Positions 19,728-28,256 of a DNA stretch of 64,000 nucleotides are shown piece after piece (position 1 is the first letter of the stretch; each line of letters starts with the position of its first letter). Made by a program: the position numbers and the translations under genes. Source of the DNA: Clostridium sp. (GTDB taxonomy: Bacteria > Bacillota > Clostridia > Lachnospirales > Lachnospiraceae); NCBI GenBank assembly GCA_023664385.1, contig JAMPFU010000009.1, positions 30,014-94,013 on the forward strand, read 5' to 3'. The notes beneath the pieces are model-generated. The model did not search any database. It was not told where the DNA came from and saw nothing but the letters and a program-made list of their open reading frames with translations.

Positions 19728-20888
19728 ATGGCTGATAAAAGAGATTATTATGAGGTGCTCGGCGTTGCAAAAAACGCCGATGACGCTGAATTAAAAAAAG
19801 CATACCGTAAGGTAGCAAAAAAATACCATCCTGACACGAATCCGGGAGATCAGGAAGCCGAAGAAAAGTTTAAGGAGGCTGCCGAGGCTTATGCCGTATT
19901 GTCTGACCCGGAGAAACGGTCAAAATACGACCAGTATGGTCATGCCGCCTTTGATCAAAATGGTGGTCCGGGCGGATTTGGCGGATTTGATTTCGCAGAT
20001 ATGGGCGATATATTTGGCGACATTTTCGGTGATATGTTCGGAGGCGGCTCCAGACACCGGCAGTCAAACGGACCTGTCAAGGGTGCCAATATAAAGACAA
20101 CCGTTCGTGTTTCCTTTGAGGAGGCAGTTTTCGGTACACAGGAGGAGCTTGAGCTTCCACTTAAGGATGAGTGTGACGTATGTAAGGGAAGTGGCTCTCA
20201 GCCGGGACACCAGCCTGAAACCTGCTCAAAATGTGCAGGAAAGGGGCAGGTTGTATTTACGCAGCAGTCACTGTTCGGCATGACAAGGACTGTGCAGACA
20301 TGTCCTGATTGCGGCGGTTCCGGAAAGATTATTAAATATAAGTGCAGCAATTGTGCAGGCACGGGCTTTGTCAAGAGCAAGAAAAAAATTCAGGTTGCCG
20401 TTCCTGCTGGTATTGATAACGGTCAAAGCATCCGTATCAGGGAAAAGGGAGAGCCTGGCATCAACGGTGGAGGACGCGGCGATCTTCTTGTTACGGTTTT
20501 GGTTGACAGACATCCTGTATTTCAAAGACAGGAGTATGACATATATTCCTCTGAGCCGATAAGCTTTACGCAGGCTGCATTAGGCGGAAGAATTACAATT
20601 ACTACAATTGACGGACCTTACGAGATAGACATAAAGCCTGGAACGCAGACTGATACGAAGGTGAAGCTTAAGGGCAAGGGCGTACCTACGCTCCGTAATA
20701 AGACAGTGCGTGGAGACCATTACGTAACATTGGTGGTACAGGTACCGGATAAGCTGACGGAGGAACAGAAGTCAATACTTAACCAGTACGCAAATACGAC
20801 AACCGTAAATGCAAGGTCATCAACAGATTCAGCAGGAGGCTTTAGCTTTGGCGACCACAAGAAGAAAAAGGGATTTAAAAAATTATGA
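19728..20888 (+). CDS. dnaJ: chaperone DnaJ (Hsp40)
   Basis: 386 residues. The J domain has [11 protein letters not shown] with the HPD triad near residue 33, followed by a Gly/Phe-rich linker, four CxxCxGxG zinc repeats ([32 protein letters not shown]) and the C-terminal substrate domains. It stimulates DnaK ATPase and delivers clients. It overlaps prmA by four bases, so prmA belongs to the heat-shock operon. Confidence 0.97.
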   Translation: MADKRDYYEVLGVAKNADDAELKKAYRKVAKKYHPDTNPGDQEAEEKFKEAAEAYAVLSDPEKRSKYDQYGHAAFDQNGGPGGFGGFDFADMGDIFGDIFGDMFGGGSRHRQSNGPVKGANIKTTVRVSFEEAVFGTQEELELPLKDECDVCKGSGSQPGHQPETCSKCAGKGQVVFTQQSLFGMTRTVQTCPDCGGSGKIIKYKCSNCAGTGFVKSKKKIQVAVPAGIDNGQSIRIREKGEPGINGGGRGDLLVTVLVDRHPVFQRQEYDIYSSEPISFTQAALGGRITITTIDGPYEIDIKPGTQTDTKVKLKGKGVPTLRNKTVRGDHYVTLVVQVPDKLTEEQKSILNQYANTTTVNARSSTDSAGGFSFGDHKKKKGFKKL

Positions 20889-22099
20889 TGTGGACAAAAA
20901 TTTCAATCGATACAAGCTGTGAGGCTGTAGATTTACTCAGTGCCTTTCTTGATGAGAAGGGGGTTGAGGGAATTATGATTGAGGATAATGTTCCACTTAC
21001 CGATGAAGATAAAAAGGCTATGTATGTAGACATTCCCCTTGTGACAGGTGAGGATGATGGTACGGCAAAGGTATCATGCTTTGTTCCAATGGAGCAAAAG
21101 GGTGACATATCGGATATGGAAAACATAAGCCTTGATATTGAGTGCTTAAAGGCGGATATAGCGGCAGAGCTTATCCGCCTTAAAGAGTTTATACCGGTAG
21201 GTTCCATGAACATTGAAACCTCAATCACGGAAGATACAGACTGGATGAACAACTGGAAAAGCTTTTTTAAGCCGTTCCGTCTATACGACAATATTGTTAT
21301 CAAGCCGACATGGGAGGCATATGATGACAAAAGGCAGGAGGATATTGTTGTTGAGATTGACCCTGGAATTGCATTTGGTACAGGCTCCCACGAAACGACA
21401 AAGCTTTGCATCGGACAGATAAAGAAATATTTGCAAGCAGGCGACACGGTATTTGACGTGGGTTCGGGAAGCGGCATCCTATCAATTATAAGCTCGCTTT
21501 TAGGGGCGGGCTTCGTGCATGGAATGGATATCGATGAGGTTGCAGTTAAAGCCGCCAAGGAAAATGCGGCGGTAAACGGCATCGGCGAAGACAAGCTTGT
21601 GTTTACGTGTGGAAATCTTTTAGGCGAAAATGTTATAGGCAGGGATGATTCCTACAGCCTGACGGGAGCTTATAATAAAAAGGGAAATGACGCAGGCAGC
21701 ATAAGAAATAATCCATATCTGATAAAGCCAAACAAAATATTGCAGGAAAAAGATACCCATAATTTGCATGACGAAGCAGAAGCTGGGCATAAAGAAAATG
21801 GTGGCTATAATTTTGAAGCAGCAGGCAATAATCATGAAAAAAAATGCGACTGTGATTTTGAAGCAACAGATATAGAATATGTAAAATATGATATAGTCGT
21901 CGCTAATATACTTGCAGACGTCATTATTCCTTTATCAGCGGTCATAAGACCATATATCAAGGATGGTGGATATTTTATTACGTCAGGAATTATAAATGAG
22001 AAGGAAGCTGCCGTAAAGGAGGCACTTGCTTCAAACGGCTTTGAGATAATTGATGTTGTTCATATGAACGATTGGGTTTCGGTTGTGGCAAGGGGATGA
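20885..22099 (+). CDS. prmA: ribosomal protein L11 methyltransferase PrmA, with a hydrophilic insertion
   Basis: PrmA methylates L11 with SAM as donor. The N-terminal domain ends in [15 protein letters not shown]. The SAM-binding core has [19 protein letters not shown] and [13 protein letters not shown], and the catalytic-loop motif [12 protein letters not shown] follows. The protein has 404 residues, while most PrmA have about 310-320. The excess is about 80 residues rich in Asn, Lys, Glu, His and Asp (bases about 21640-21885) between the SAM core and the DIVVANILA strand. ATG 20885 overlaps the dnaJ stop. Confidence 0.93.
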   Translation: MMWTKISIDTSCEAVDLLSAFLDEKGVEGIMIEDNVPLTDEDKKAMYVDIPLVTGEDDGTAKVSCFVPMEQKGDISDMENISLDIECLKADIAAELIRLKEFIPVGSMNIETSITEDTDWMNNWKSFFKPFRLYDNIVIKPTWEAYDDKRQEDIVVEIDPGIAFGTGSHETTKLCIGQIKKYLQAGDTVFDVGSGSGILSIISSLLGAGFVHGMDIDEVAVKAAKENAAVNGIGEDKLVFTCGNLLGENVIGRDDSYSLTGAYNKKGNDAGSIRNNPYLIKPNKILQEKDTHNLHDEAEAGHKENGGYNFEAAGNNHEKKCDCDFEATDIEYVKYDIVVANILADVIIPLSAVIRPYIKDGGYFITSGIINEKEAAVKEALASNGFEIIDVVHMNDWVSVVARG

Positions 22100-22278
22100 T
22101 GTTGAAGTAAGTTTCATTGAGCAAAATAGAATGATTATATAAATCGAACCTGTGATATTGCCTCCATTTTGGCTCTAAAAATTTTGGACGAGATAGAAAA
22201 AATTGCAAAATATGACGATATTATGCCGCTTTGGGAAAATAGTTGCTGCCAATAAGAAAAGTGATAGAGCATACTGCA

Positions 22279-22326
22279 AATTTACATGTAAATTCGCTTG
22301 TGAAAATATACAGATGTGTATATAAT
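22279..22326 (+). promoter_or_regulatory. promoter and operators of the second toxin-antitoxin locus
   Basis: TTGTGA (22298-22303), 17 bases, TATAAT (22321-22326). A perfect 16-bp palindrome (AATTTACATGTAAATT, 22279-22294) lies just upstream. A second inverted repeat, ATATACA-N4-TGTATAT (22306-22323), fills the spacer and enters the -10 box. Between prmA and this site (22100-22278) no gene is supported. Confidence 0.75.
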
Positions 22327-22358
22327 GAAAGAAAGTCTGGTAAGAAGGAGATATTATT

Positions 22359-22619
22359 ATGCCTAATATAAAACCAATTTCTGATTTGCGAAATTACACA
22401 GAAGTGCTGAAGCAGGTAGATGCTTCAAACCGTGTGTATCTTACTCGCAATGGACATGGGGAATATGCTATTCTTACTATGTCAGAGATAGATGATCTTG
22501 ATAGATGCAGGGCTGCTTATACACTTTTCTCCAAATTAAAGAAGGCAGAGGAACGTGCAGATAAGGAAGGTTGGATTTCTGTAGATGATTTGGAAAAAGA
22601 ATTGGGGGCAGCAGATTGA
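22359..22619 (+). CDS. Phd/YefM-family antitoxin
   Basis: This 86-residue protein begins MPNIKPISDLRNYTEVLKQV and continues VYLTRNGHGEYAILTMSEID, the classic Phd/YefM DNA-binding fold, with an acidic C-terminal tail that would wrap a RelE/ParE toxin. ATG 22359 follows AAGGAG. The operators upstream fit autoregulation. Its partner toxin, which begins at the antitoxin stop, is broken, so this antitoxin is apparently orphaned. Confidence 0.9.
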   Translation: MPNIKPISDLRNYTEVLKQVDASNRVYLTRNGHGEYAILTMSEIDDLDRCRAAYTLFSKLKKAEERADKEGWISVDDLEKELGAAD

Positions 22620-22944
22620 AGAAACTGAAATACTCTCCGGATGCTCGTGAGAAGTTAAAGCAGATAAAACAGTATGTGACGCAGAGGGTAAAGTTATTAA
22701 AAAAATGACAAAATCCATTCGAGATTTACAGCAATTTGAAGAAAAAGGTATTTCTGTGGAAAGTCTTTTGGGTATTCCATGTGATTACAGAATGTTATAT
22801 GTTCAACATAATTATGTGTTTTATCAAATTGGAGCTGATGTCATAAAAATTATAGATATATACAATGAAAAAGAGGACTTTATGTGGAAGCTCTTTGGGA
22901 CTAAGACTATTGCTGAGGAGACAGAAAATTATTGGAAAGATTAG
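22616..22944 (+). pseudogene. RelE/ParE-family toxin, frameshifted
   Basis: A TTG at 22616, overlapping the antitoxin stop, opens LKKLKYSPDAREKLKQIKQY, a RelE/ParE N-terminus, but the frame ends at TGA 22706-22708. The family sequence resumes in another frame as EGKVIKKMTKSIRDLQQFEE, GIPCDYRMLYVQHNYVFYQI and NEKEDFMWKLFGTK, ending at 22944. The N-terminal residues just after helix 1 are shortened, so a small deletion not divisible by three, near 22678-22690, is the likely lesion. The rest is well preserved, so inactivation looks recent. Confidence 0.88.
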
Positions 22945-22946
22945 TG

Positions 22947-22981
22947 GCAGCATTTTGTGTGATATGCTGCTTTTCTTTTTT
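22947..22981 (+). terminator. terminator of the broken toxin locus
   Basis: GCAGCAT / ATGCTGC stem followed by a T-rich run. The following stretch to 23246 holds no supported gene. Confidence 0.8.
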
Positions 22982-23246
22982 TATTAATTTGATGGGTTCC
23001 TTTTTTAATAAAGTTTTCATTAGATCAGCCTACTTTAAGATGTAATAAAAACAATGGTTGCCGTTCAAACGAGGCGGTGGACGGATGAAAAATAAGATAT
23101 GTAGTTGTTGCATGGAATAAAAAATGGTAAACTAAGTATAGTAGTGGTGGTTGTTTGCTATATGTATTGTGTTTGTTTTGTGGTGCCTCAATAATAATAT
23201 AAATGAACAAAAAAAACTGCAATTCTGTTTGAAGGAGTGACGCTGG

Positions 23247-23699
23247 ATGATTGATATATATACAGAAAAACAAGAGTCAAAAGATTGGATTCTTCAAAAT
23301 GATTTGTATTTCAATTTGAATACAGGTAATGAAGAAATGTCTGAAAATGAAATAAAGCTCATTCAGCAAGTGGATGAGGCGAAATTGACACCAGATAAAC
23401 ATATTGAAACAAAGTATGGTTTGGGTACAATTCGTAATTTGTCATCTGGATGCAAGACATTACTTAATATTGTAAAACATCCGGATAAAGTGGTATGTGT
23501 AGAGGAATGTGGTCCGAATGTGCTTAAAATTATTTTTGCAATGGATAATATAAAGATATATATGTCCCGTCCTACACTTGCAGAGATTCCGGATGATGCA
23601 GAATTCAGATTCAATGATGCAGATGTGGTGACTGGAAATTCAGGGTACAATGCTTGGTGGAGTAAAGAGTATGAAAGGAGAGAAGCAGATGATTTATAA
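23247..23699 (+). CDS. uncharacterised protein, first gene of a three-gene cassette (DUF4869-like)
   Basis: This 150-residue acidic soluble protein has no membrane segment. From memory it resembles the Firmicutes DUF4869 family, but that assignment is tentative. Visible features are an N-terminal MIDIYTEKQESKDWILQNDLYF segment and a C-terminal RFNDADVVTGNSGYNAWW segment. ATG 23247 follows AAGGAG. It overlaps the P-loop gene by 11 bases, which argues for coupled translation. Function is unknown. Confidence 0.7.
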   Translation: MIDIYTEKQESKDWILQNDLYFNLNTGNEEMSENEIKLIQQVDEAKLTPDKHIETKYGLGTIRNLSSGCKTLLNIVKHPDKVVCVEECGPNVLKIIFAMDNIKIYMSRPTLAEIPDDAEFRFNDADVVTGNSGYNAWWSKEYERREADDL

Positions 23700-24090
23700 G
23701 AATATTACATTTAAAGCAGATCCATTTTCGTACGATTTAGTGTTTGATGATAGAATAACTCTTGTTGGCGGGGATAGTGGCACAGGTAAAACCGTTCTTT
23801 ATGAAATTATGGAAGACTTAAGACTTACCGATCCATATAAAGCAATTAAACTGTTTAATTACAAATCGGATAATTTTTTAGAGCTGGTGAAACAGTGTAG
23901 GGACAATTTTATCGTGATTGATAATGTGGATATTTTGATTACTGATGAAGTCAGAAAATTTATTAATTTTGAATTTTCTAATCAATATATGCTTTTTTTA
24001 AGAAATTGTGATGGACTTAATGTATCTGATAAGAGTTTTAAGGTATTGAAGCTTGATAATAACAGGATAACATTGGAAGAGGAGTTGTGA
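23689..24090 (+). CDS. small P-loop NTP-binding protein, second gene of the cassette
   Basis: 133 residues. Walker A GGDSGTGKT lies at residues 27-35, after a short beta-rich head (ITFKADPFSYDLVFDDRITL). FIVIDNVDIL near residues 77-86 is a Walker B-like strand lacking the usual second acidic residue. No ABC signature, sensor or lid region is present, so it is much smaller than an ordinary AAA or ABC ATPase. ATG 23689 follows GGAGAGAAG and overlaps the previous gene. The next gene starts two bases after it. It may need its neighbours to complete the active site. Confidence 0.75.
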   Translation: MIYKNITFKADPFSYDLVFDDRITLVGGDSGTGKTVLYEIMEDLRLTDPYKAIKLFNYKSDNFLELVKQCRDNFIVIDNVDILITDEVRKFINFEFSNQYMLFLRNCDGLNVSDKSFKVLKLDNNRITLEEEL

Positions 24091-24091
24091 T

Positions 24092-24772
24092 ATGAAATAT
24101 TTATGGACAGAAGATACTGGTGCTGGACTTCACTTCTGGAAATTGGTTAATCAACGTTTCTTTGATAATGCACTTGCAATCGAAAGTAAAAAAAGCAATC
24201 AGGGCATCTTGGATGCACTGTCAGATCTGGAAATTAAAGCGGATGACAAGTATTATATTGCATTTGATTATGTGGTTGATAATCAGGATATTCGAAATAA
24301 ATATCGTATGCTGAAATCAATAGCAGAGCAGTCAGAAGGTAAGGTTATAATTCTTGATATGATTTGTTTTGAATATCTAATTCTTGCCTTTGACAAACTG
24401 GTAGTGTGGACAGGCACAGGAAAGACGGATAAAATTAAGATTCGTGATGATGTTTTGTCTGCAATTGAGAGTCATAGAATTAATTTGTCAAAGATTGATG
24501 ACGAGAAGACTTTACAGTATTTGGTTAGTTTTAAGAGATATTCTACAGAGTGGGTGATGAAATCATTGGTAGGCGAATTTACACAAAACGAGAAGTGGTC
24601 TGTTAAAGGTCCGCTTATGGGTGAGTGCTGGTATCAGGATTGTTGTGTATCTGAACATCAGGATAGTCTTAGGTGTGGTAAGCCAGAGGTTGAAGGTGGA
24701 AGTGAGAAGATGCAGAGGCTGATACAGTCAGAAACAGTTACAAAAGTATTGCAAATACTTCAACAATACTAA
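24092..24772 (+). CDS. uncharacterised protein, third gene of the cassette
   Basis: This 226-residue soluble protein starts MKYLWTEDTGAGLHFWKLVN. It has AIESKKSNQGILDAL, YYIAFDYVVDNQD, VIILDMICFEYLILAFDKL and a Cys pair in WYQDCC. The spacing of an N-terminal acidic pair, an ESK segment and a later D-x-x-x-D strand is loosely reminiscent of Toprim-like domains, but this is only a suggestion. It is separated by two bases from the P-loop gene, so the three genes almost surely act together. An internal VWTGTGKT is not in a P-loop context. Confidence 0.65.
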   Translation: MKYLWTEDTGAGLHFWKLVNQRFFDNALAIESKKSNQGILDALSDLEIKADDKYYIAFDYVVDNQDIRNKYRMLKSIAEQSEGKVIILDMICFEYLILAFDKLVVWTGTGKTDKIKIRDDVLSAIESHRINLSKIDDEKTLQYLVSFKRYSTEWVMKSLVGEFTQNEKWSVKGPLMGECWYQDCCVSEHQDSLRCGKPEVEGGSEKMQRLIQSETVTKVLQILQQY

Positions 24773-24924
24773 ATGCAGATTTGATGATATCAGAGGAAAA
24801 ATATGTTGAAAAGAGGCAGCATACATGTGTATAATGGTGCTGAAATAACTTACTCTGACATGAAAAATTGATAAAGGATATGACCTATGTAAAAGATGAC
24901 AAACAGTAAATGGGGGAAACAGAT

Positions 24925-25196
24925 ATGGTAACGCTTACATTTAAGTTTAAGGAGGAAAGGGTAAGTGAGGTATTGGTATACGATAGATGAACTGCTTGCA
25001 CCCATGCGGGAACACTCAGCGAAGTATGGGATTGCTGAGATTGAGCATGGGGTATTTGCCAAGGTTGGAATGAGTGCATTGGGGCGATAGGAAAGCATAT
25101 AGTAAATGTTCCGATGAATTTTTTGTAGTATATGAGTGGATGGACTCTGAATGTAGATGGGGAAGATTGTAAGTCAAAAGAAGATAGTGAAGAATA
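24925..25196 (+). pseudogene. decayed gene of unknown family
   Basis: Coherent protein-like segments appear in shifting frames: MVTLTFKFKEERVSEVLVYD from 24925, then IDELLAPMREHSAKYGIAEI, then IGKHIVNVPMNFL, and YMSGWTLNVDGEDCKSKED, each ended by a stop. This looks like one small gene broken by several frameshifts and stops. No family is recognised. It accounts for most of the 515-bp gap after the cassette. Confidence 0.5.
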
Positions 25197-25288
25197 AGAG
25201 AAGATTAAATTTTGCATCAAGGTGATGCAGAATTATAAAATATATTACGAAGCAAAACAAAAAAACATTCAAGCAAGGAGAAAAAATT

Positions 25289-25939
25289 ATGATATATCCA
25301 AATTGTGGGGTTGAGGTACCTGATGGAAGTAACCAATGTACAAGCTGTGGAGCGTTCTTTAATGTGCAGTATCAGGGAACACCGAATTATGATGCCCAAT
25401 ATCAAGGTATGTCAAATTATAACGGTCAGTATCAGGGAATGCAGAACAATATGCAGTATCAGGGAACACCGAGTTATGATGCCCAATATCAAGGTACACC
25501 GAATTATGACGGTCAGTATCAGGGAATGCAGAACAATATGCAATACCAGCCTGCACCTGCTAAGAAAAAAACAGGATTGATTATTGGTATTATATCAGGT
25601 GTTGCAGCAGTGGCGTTAATTATCGTGCTTTGTGTTGTTTTCCTTGGAAAAGGAAAGCTTGATGGAAGATATGCGTGCAGTGATATGGCATGGCTTGGAA
25701 TGGATTTATATATTGAAATTGACGGTGATAAATTTAAACTTATTTCAGAATATGATGCAGATGGAGACGGTGTTATTTCCGGTGATGACGAGAGAGATGT
25801 GGACGAAGGCACCGTTAAACTGAATGGTGATATCGTAACCCTTACAATTGAGGATAGCTCAATGGACTGTGCTTACGATGCCAAGGAAGGTACTATCACA
25901 ATGGATGACGGCATTAAATTAGTGTTTAAGAAAGAGTAA
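25289..25939 (+). CDS. zinc-ribbon-headed membrane protein with QYQG repeats
   Basis: 216 residues. The N-terminus is like a zinc ribbon but reads MIYPNCG...CTSCG, so one Cys of the first CxxC pair is absent. Residues about 26-88 are Tyr/Gln/Gly/Asn repeats (QYQGTPNYDA-type units). One hydrophobic helix spans about 97-119. The extracytoplasmic part contains DADGDGVISGDD, an EF-hand/dockerin-like calcium loop pattern. It is probably an envelope protein of unknown role. Its last 21 bases overlap the end of the opposing TauE gene. Confidence 0.7.
   Translation: MIYPNCGVEVPDGSNQCTSCGAFFNVQYQGTPNYDAQYQGMSNYNGQYQGMQNNMQYQGTPSYDAQYQGTPNYDGQYQGMQNNMQYQPAPAKKKTGLIIGIISGVAAVALIIVLCVVFLGKGKLDGRYACSDMAWLGMDLYIEIDGDKFKLISEYDADGDGVISGDDERDVDEGTVKLNGDIVTLTIEDSSMDCAYDAKEGTITMDDGIKLVFKKE
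25366..25550 (+). repeat. coding tandem repeats in the zinc-ribbon protein
   Basis: The CAGTATCAGGGAA-type core recurs about seven times, in longer units that alternate between ACACCGAATTATGAT-like and ATGCAGAACAATATG-like segments. The repeats stay in frame and encode the QYQG-rich linker, which could change length by slippage. Confidence 0.8.
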
Positions 25940-26737
25940 AATCTGCTCCCAATAATTCAGAAGCAGCATGACAGCACCAAGGATTGTTAAAATCACGCCG
26001 GTTACGAAACCGACAGTGCGGTTGTTGACCTTGTTGGCAAATTGGGCTGAACCGATAGAAGCAACGGTTGCCGTTATGATACAGATGAGCAGCACGTCCC
26101 AGCGTTCCAAGGCAATCGAGGGGTCTATCATAATATGGCTGACCGATGCGATAAGTGCCGTAAAGGTCATAATAAATGTGCTGGTGCCAACAGCAGGCTT
26201 CCTGTCCATTCCTAAAAATGCGGTAAATACCACCAGCATCATCATTCCACCGCCTGAACCGACAAAGCCTGTGCCAAAGCCGATGGTCAGTCCAAAGAAC
26301 AATGAAATGGCAACGCCTTTTCGGTCAAGTCCCGTACCCCTTGCAATCGTTTCTTTTCGCTCTGTATCAGGTTTTATTAAAAAGCGGATGCCAATAAAAA
26401 AGGTCAGAAATAGCGAAAAACTGCCAAGCACGACATTTCCAGCCGACCATGCTGCAAAGCTGCCTGCAATACACATGCCGATAATGCAGGTAAGCATAAT
26501 CCAGCCACGCTTTAAGTCAATGTTTTTGTGACGGATATATATGCCAGTCGTAACGGCAGAGCCGAGGATATCTGATGCCAAAGCAATTGCTGTAGCGTGA
26601 TAGGCTCCTGTTTCTCCTGCAAAGGATGGGCAGAGCACAATCAGAATCGGCACCATAACAGTAGCAGCGGAAAGTCCTGCAAGACCTGTACCGATGCCTG
26701 CACCTAAAGCTGCAACAATATACCAAATATATTCCAT
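25919..26737 (-). CDS. TauE/SafE-family membrane permease
   Basis: The 272-residue protein has about eight hydrophobic segments. The N-terminal GAGIGTGLAGLSAATVMVPI and the mid-protein GLTIGFGTGFVGSGGGMMML are the two Gly-rich repeats of the TauE/SafE (DUF81) family. Members are thought to export or import sulfonates, sulfite or related anions. A divergent LysR gene lies upstream on the same strand. The start at 26737 is preceded on the minus strand by AGGGAGGAA. The stop overlaps the convergent zinc-ribbon gene by 21 bases. Confidence 0.9.
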   Translation of the reverse strand: MEYIWYIVAALGAGIGTGLAGLSAATVMVPILIVLCPSFAGETGAYHATAIALASDILGSAVTTGIYIRHKNIDLKRGWIMLTCIIGMCIAGSFAAWSAGNVVLGSFSLFLTFFIGIRFLIKPDTERKETIARGTGLDRKGVAISLFFGLTIGFGTGFVGSGGGMMMLVVFTAFLGMDRKPAVGTSTFIMTFTALIASVSHIMIDPSIALERWDVLLICIITATVASIGSAQFANKVNNRTVGFVTGVILTILGAVMLLLNYWEQILLFLKH

Positions 26738-26869
26738 GGAAATTCCTCCCTGTATCTTTGACGATAAAAAACCAAAATTACATATACTGCATTATAGCTG
26801 GCAAATGTTAGGTTTGCAACCGACAGATAAAGTGAAAAAAACTTGGAATGATGTACATGCATATCTGAT

Positions 26870-27901
26870 TTACTGACGGTTGGAAAAAAGGCAAAATTCA
26901 ATAAACCAATTAAGAGCGGCAGACCTTTGTTTATTTTCCGAATAAATAAAGCCTACGGCTCTTTTTTTAATTTCATTTTCTAATGGAAGCTCAACAATCA
27001 CGCCTGAATGTAACTGCTCGGCTGCAAATTCCCTGACAACGCTTGCAACACCCATGCCGATAGATGCAAAATCAATGAGCAAATCCATATTGTTGATTTC
27101 AAGCACCTGATTCGGGTATATGCCATTCTCAGAAAGGTAAGCGTCAATATAGGTTCTTGTAATGTTGTTTTTTTCAAGAAGCATAAGGTTGGATTTTTCC
27201 AAAATTTCTTTAGTTGACATTGGGAATATATTGGAGGGTGAAGCTTCCCCCAAAGCATTCTTTGTTTGCTTTTTTGGTGGATTGGTTGACATAAGATTTG
27301 TGTAATTTCCCATAATAAGCCAAGGATTATTTACTGATGCATCCTCGTCCTGCTCCCGAAGATTCAGATTGTCCAAATAGGCTCTGCTTGCCACAAAAAT
27401 ATCATGTATTTCTGCAATCGGCTGAAAATGAAATCCATTTGGGATGTTTGTCTCACAGATAAGCCCGATGTCAATTTTATCCTCCTGCAAAAGCTTTATG
27501 GTATTTACTGTAGCGTGGCAGTCAATAAACAGTTTCACGTGAGGATTTGCGATTATAAAATCCTGAAGATAATCGAGAAGCACAAACTTACAAAGTGATG
27601 TACTGACACCGATTCTAAGCTCGCCGATCCCAAGCTCGTTTATCCGTTTAATTTCCTCCTCGCCCTGTGTGATGCTGTCAAAGGCTCTGGAAATATGATT
27701 GTATAAAATTTCACCCTCGGCAGTAAGGGTAACGCCCTTTGAGGTTCTGTCAAAAAGCTTCGTGCCAAGCCCTGCCTCTAAATTGGAAATTGTTTTGCTG
27801 ATGGCAGGCTGGCTGATAAAAAGGGCTTCGGCTGCATGGCTGATAGTTCCCTTTTTTGCAACGGTATAAAAAACCTTGTAATTGTTTAAGTTTTCGTACA
27901 T
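26870..27901 (-). CDS. LysR-family transcriptional regulator
   Basis: The 343-residue regulator has an N-terminal winged HTH (YKVFYTVAKKGTISHAAEAL, then SQPAISKTISNLEAGLGTKL and FDRTSKGVTLTAEG) and a LysR substrate-binding domain. The latter has an insertion-like stretch near residues 195-225 (NPPKKQTKNALGEASPSNIF). It lies between the TauE permease (same strand, downstream) and the divergent leuC, so it could control either. The inducer is unknown. Confidence 0.9.
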   Translation of the reverse strand: MYENLNNYKVFYTVAKKGTISHAAEALFISQPAISKTISNLEAGLGTKLFDRTSKGVTLTAEGEILYNHISRAFDSITQGEEEIKRINELGIGELRIGVSTSLCKFVLLDYLQDFIIANPHVKLFIDCHATVNTIKLLQEDKIDIGLICETNIPNGFHFQPIAEIHDIFVASRAYLDNLNLREQDEDASVNNPWLIMGNYTNLMSTNPPKKQTKNALGEASPSNIFPMSTKEILEKSNLMLLEKNNITRTYIDAYLSENGIYPNQVLEINNMDLLIDFASIGMGVASVVREFAAEQLHSGVIVELPLENEIKKRAVGFIYSENKQRSAALNWFIEFCLFSNRQ

Positions 27902-28256
27902 GGATGCCCTCCGTATGTGAAGCCTTGCATAAGGCAGTTTGTTCTTTGGCTGTCTTGTCTGTGAATTTTATATAAGCTGTTATTGAAGATGATAGCATAA
28001 CTTTAATATAACTTCAAGTTATAAAAGATATTACTATTATATATTTTTGTTATATAAATTACTATGTTAAAATAAAAAACAGATGTGGAACATATACGGG
28101 GAATTGTATGCCATGAGGTACATCATGGTGTATCATGCACAGCTTAATTATATTGTTAAGCGATATGTTATACTGTCTTATAGTGATTGCTTTAAATTCT
28201 ATAATGGCAGGAATACAATGTTTAAAAATGATTTTAATAAATGGAGGAACAAAGCT

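Noticed and set aside
25968..26531. 187-codon plus-strand ORF
   Set aside because: It is the antisense shadow of the TauE/SafE permease, which has clear family motifs and membrane segments.
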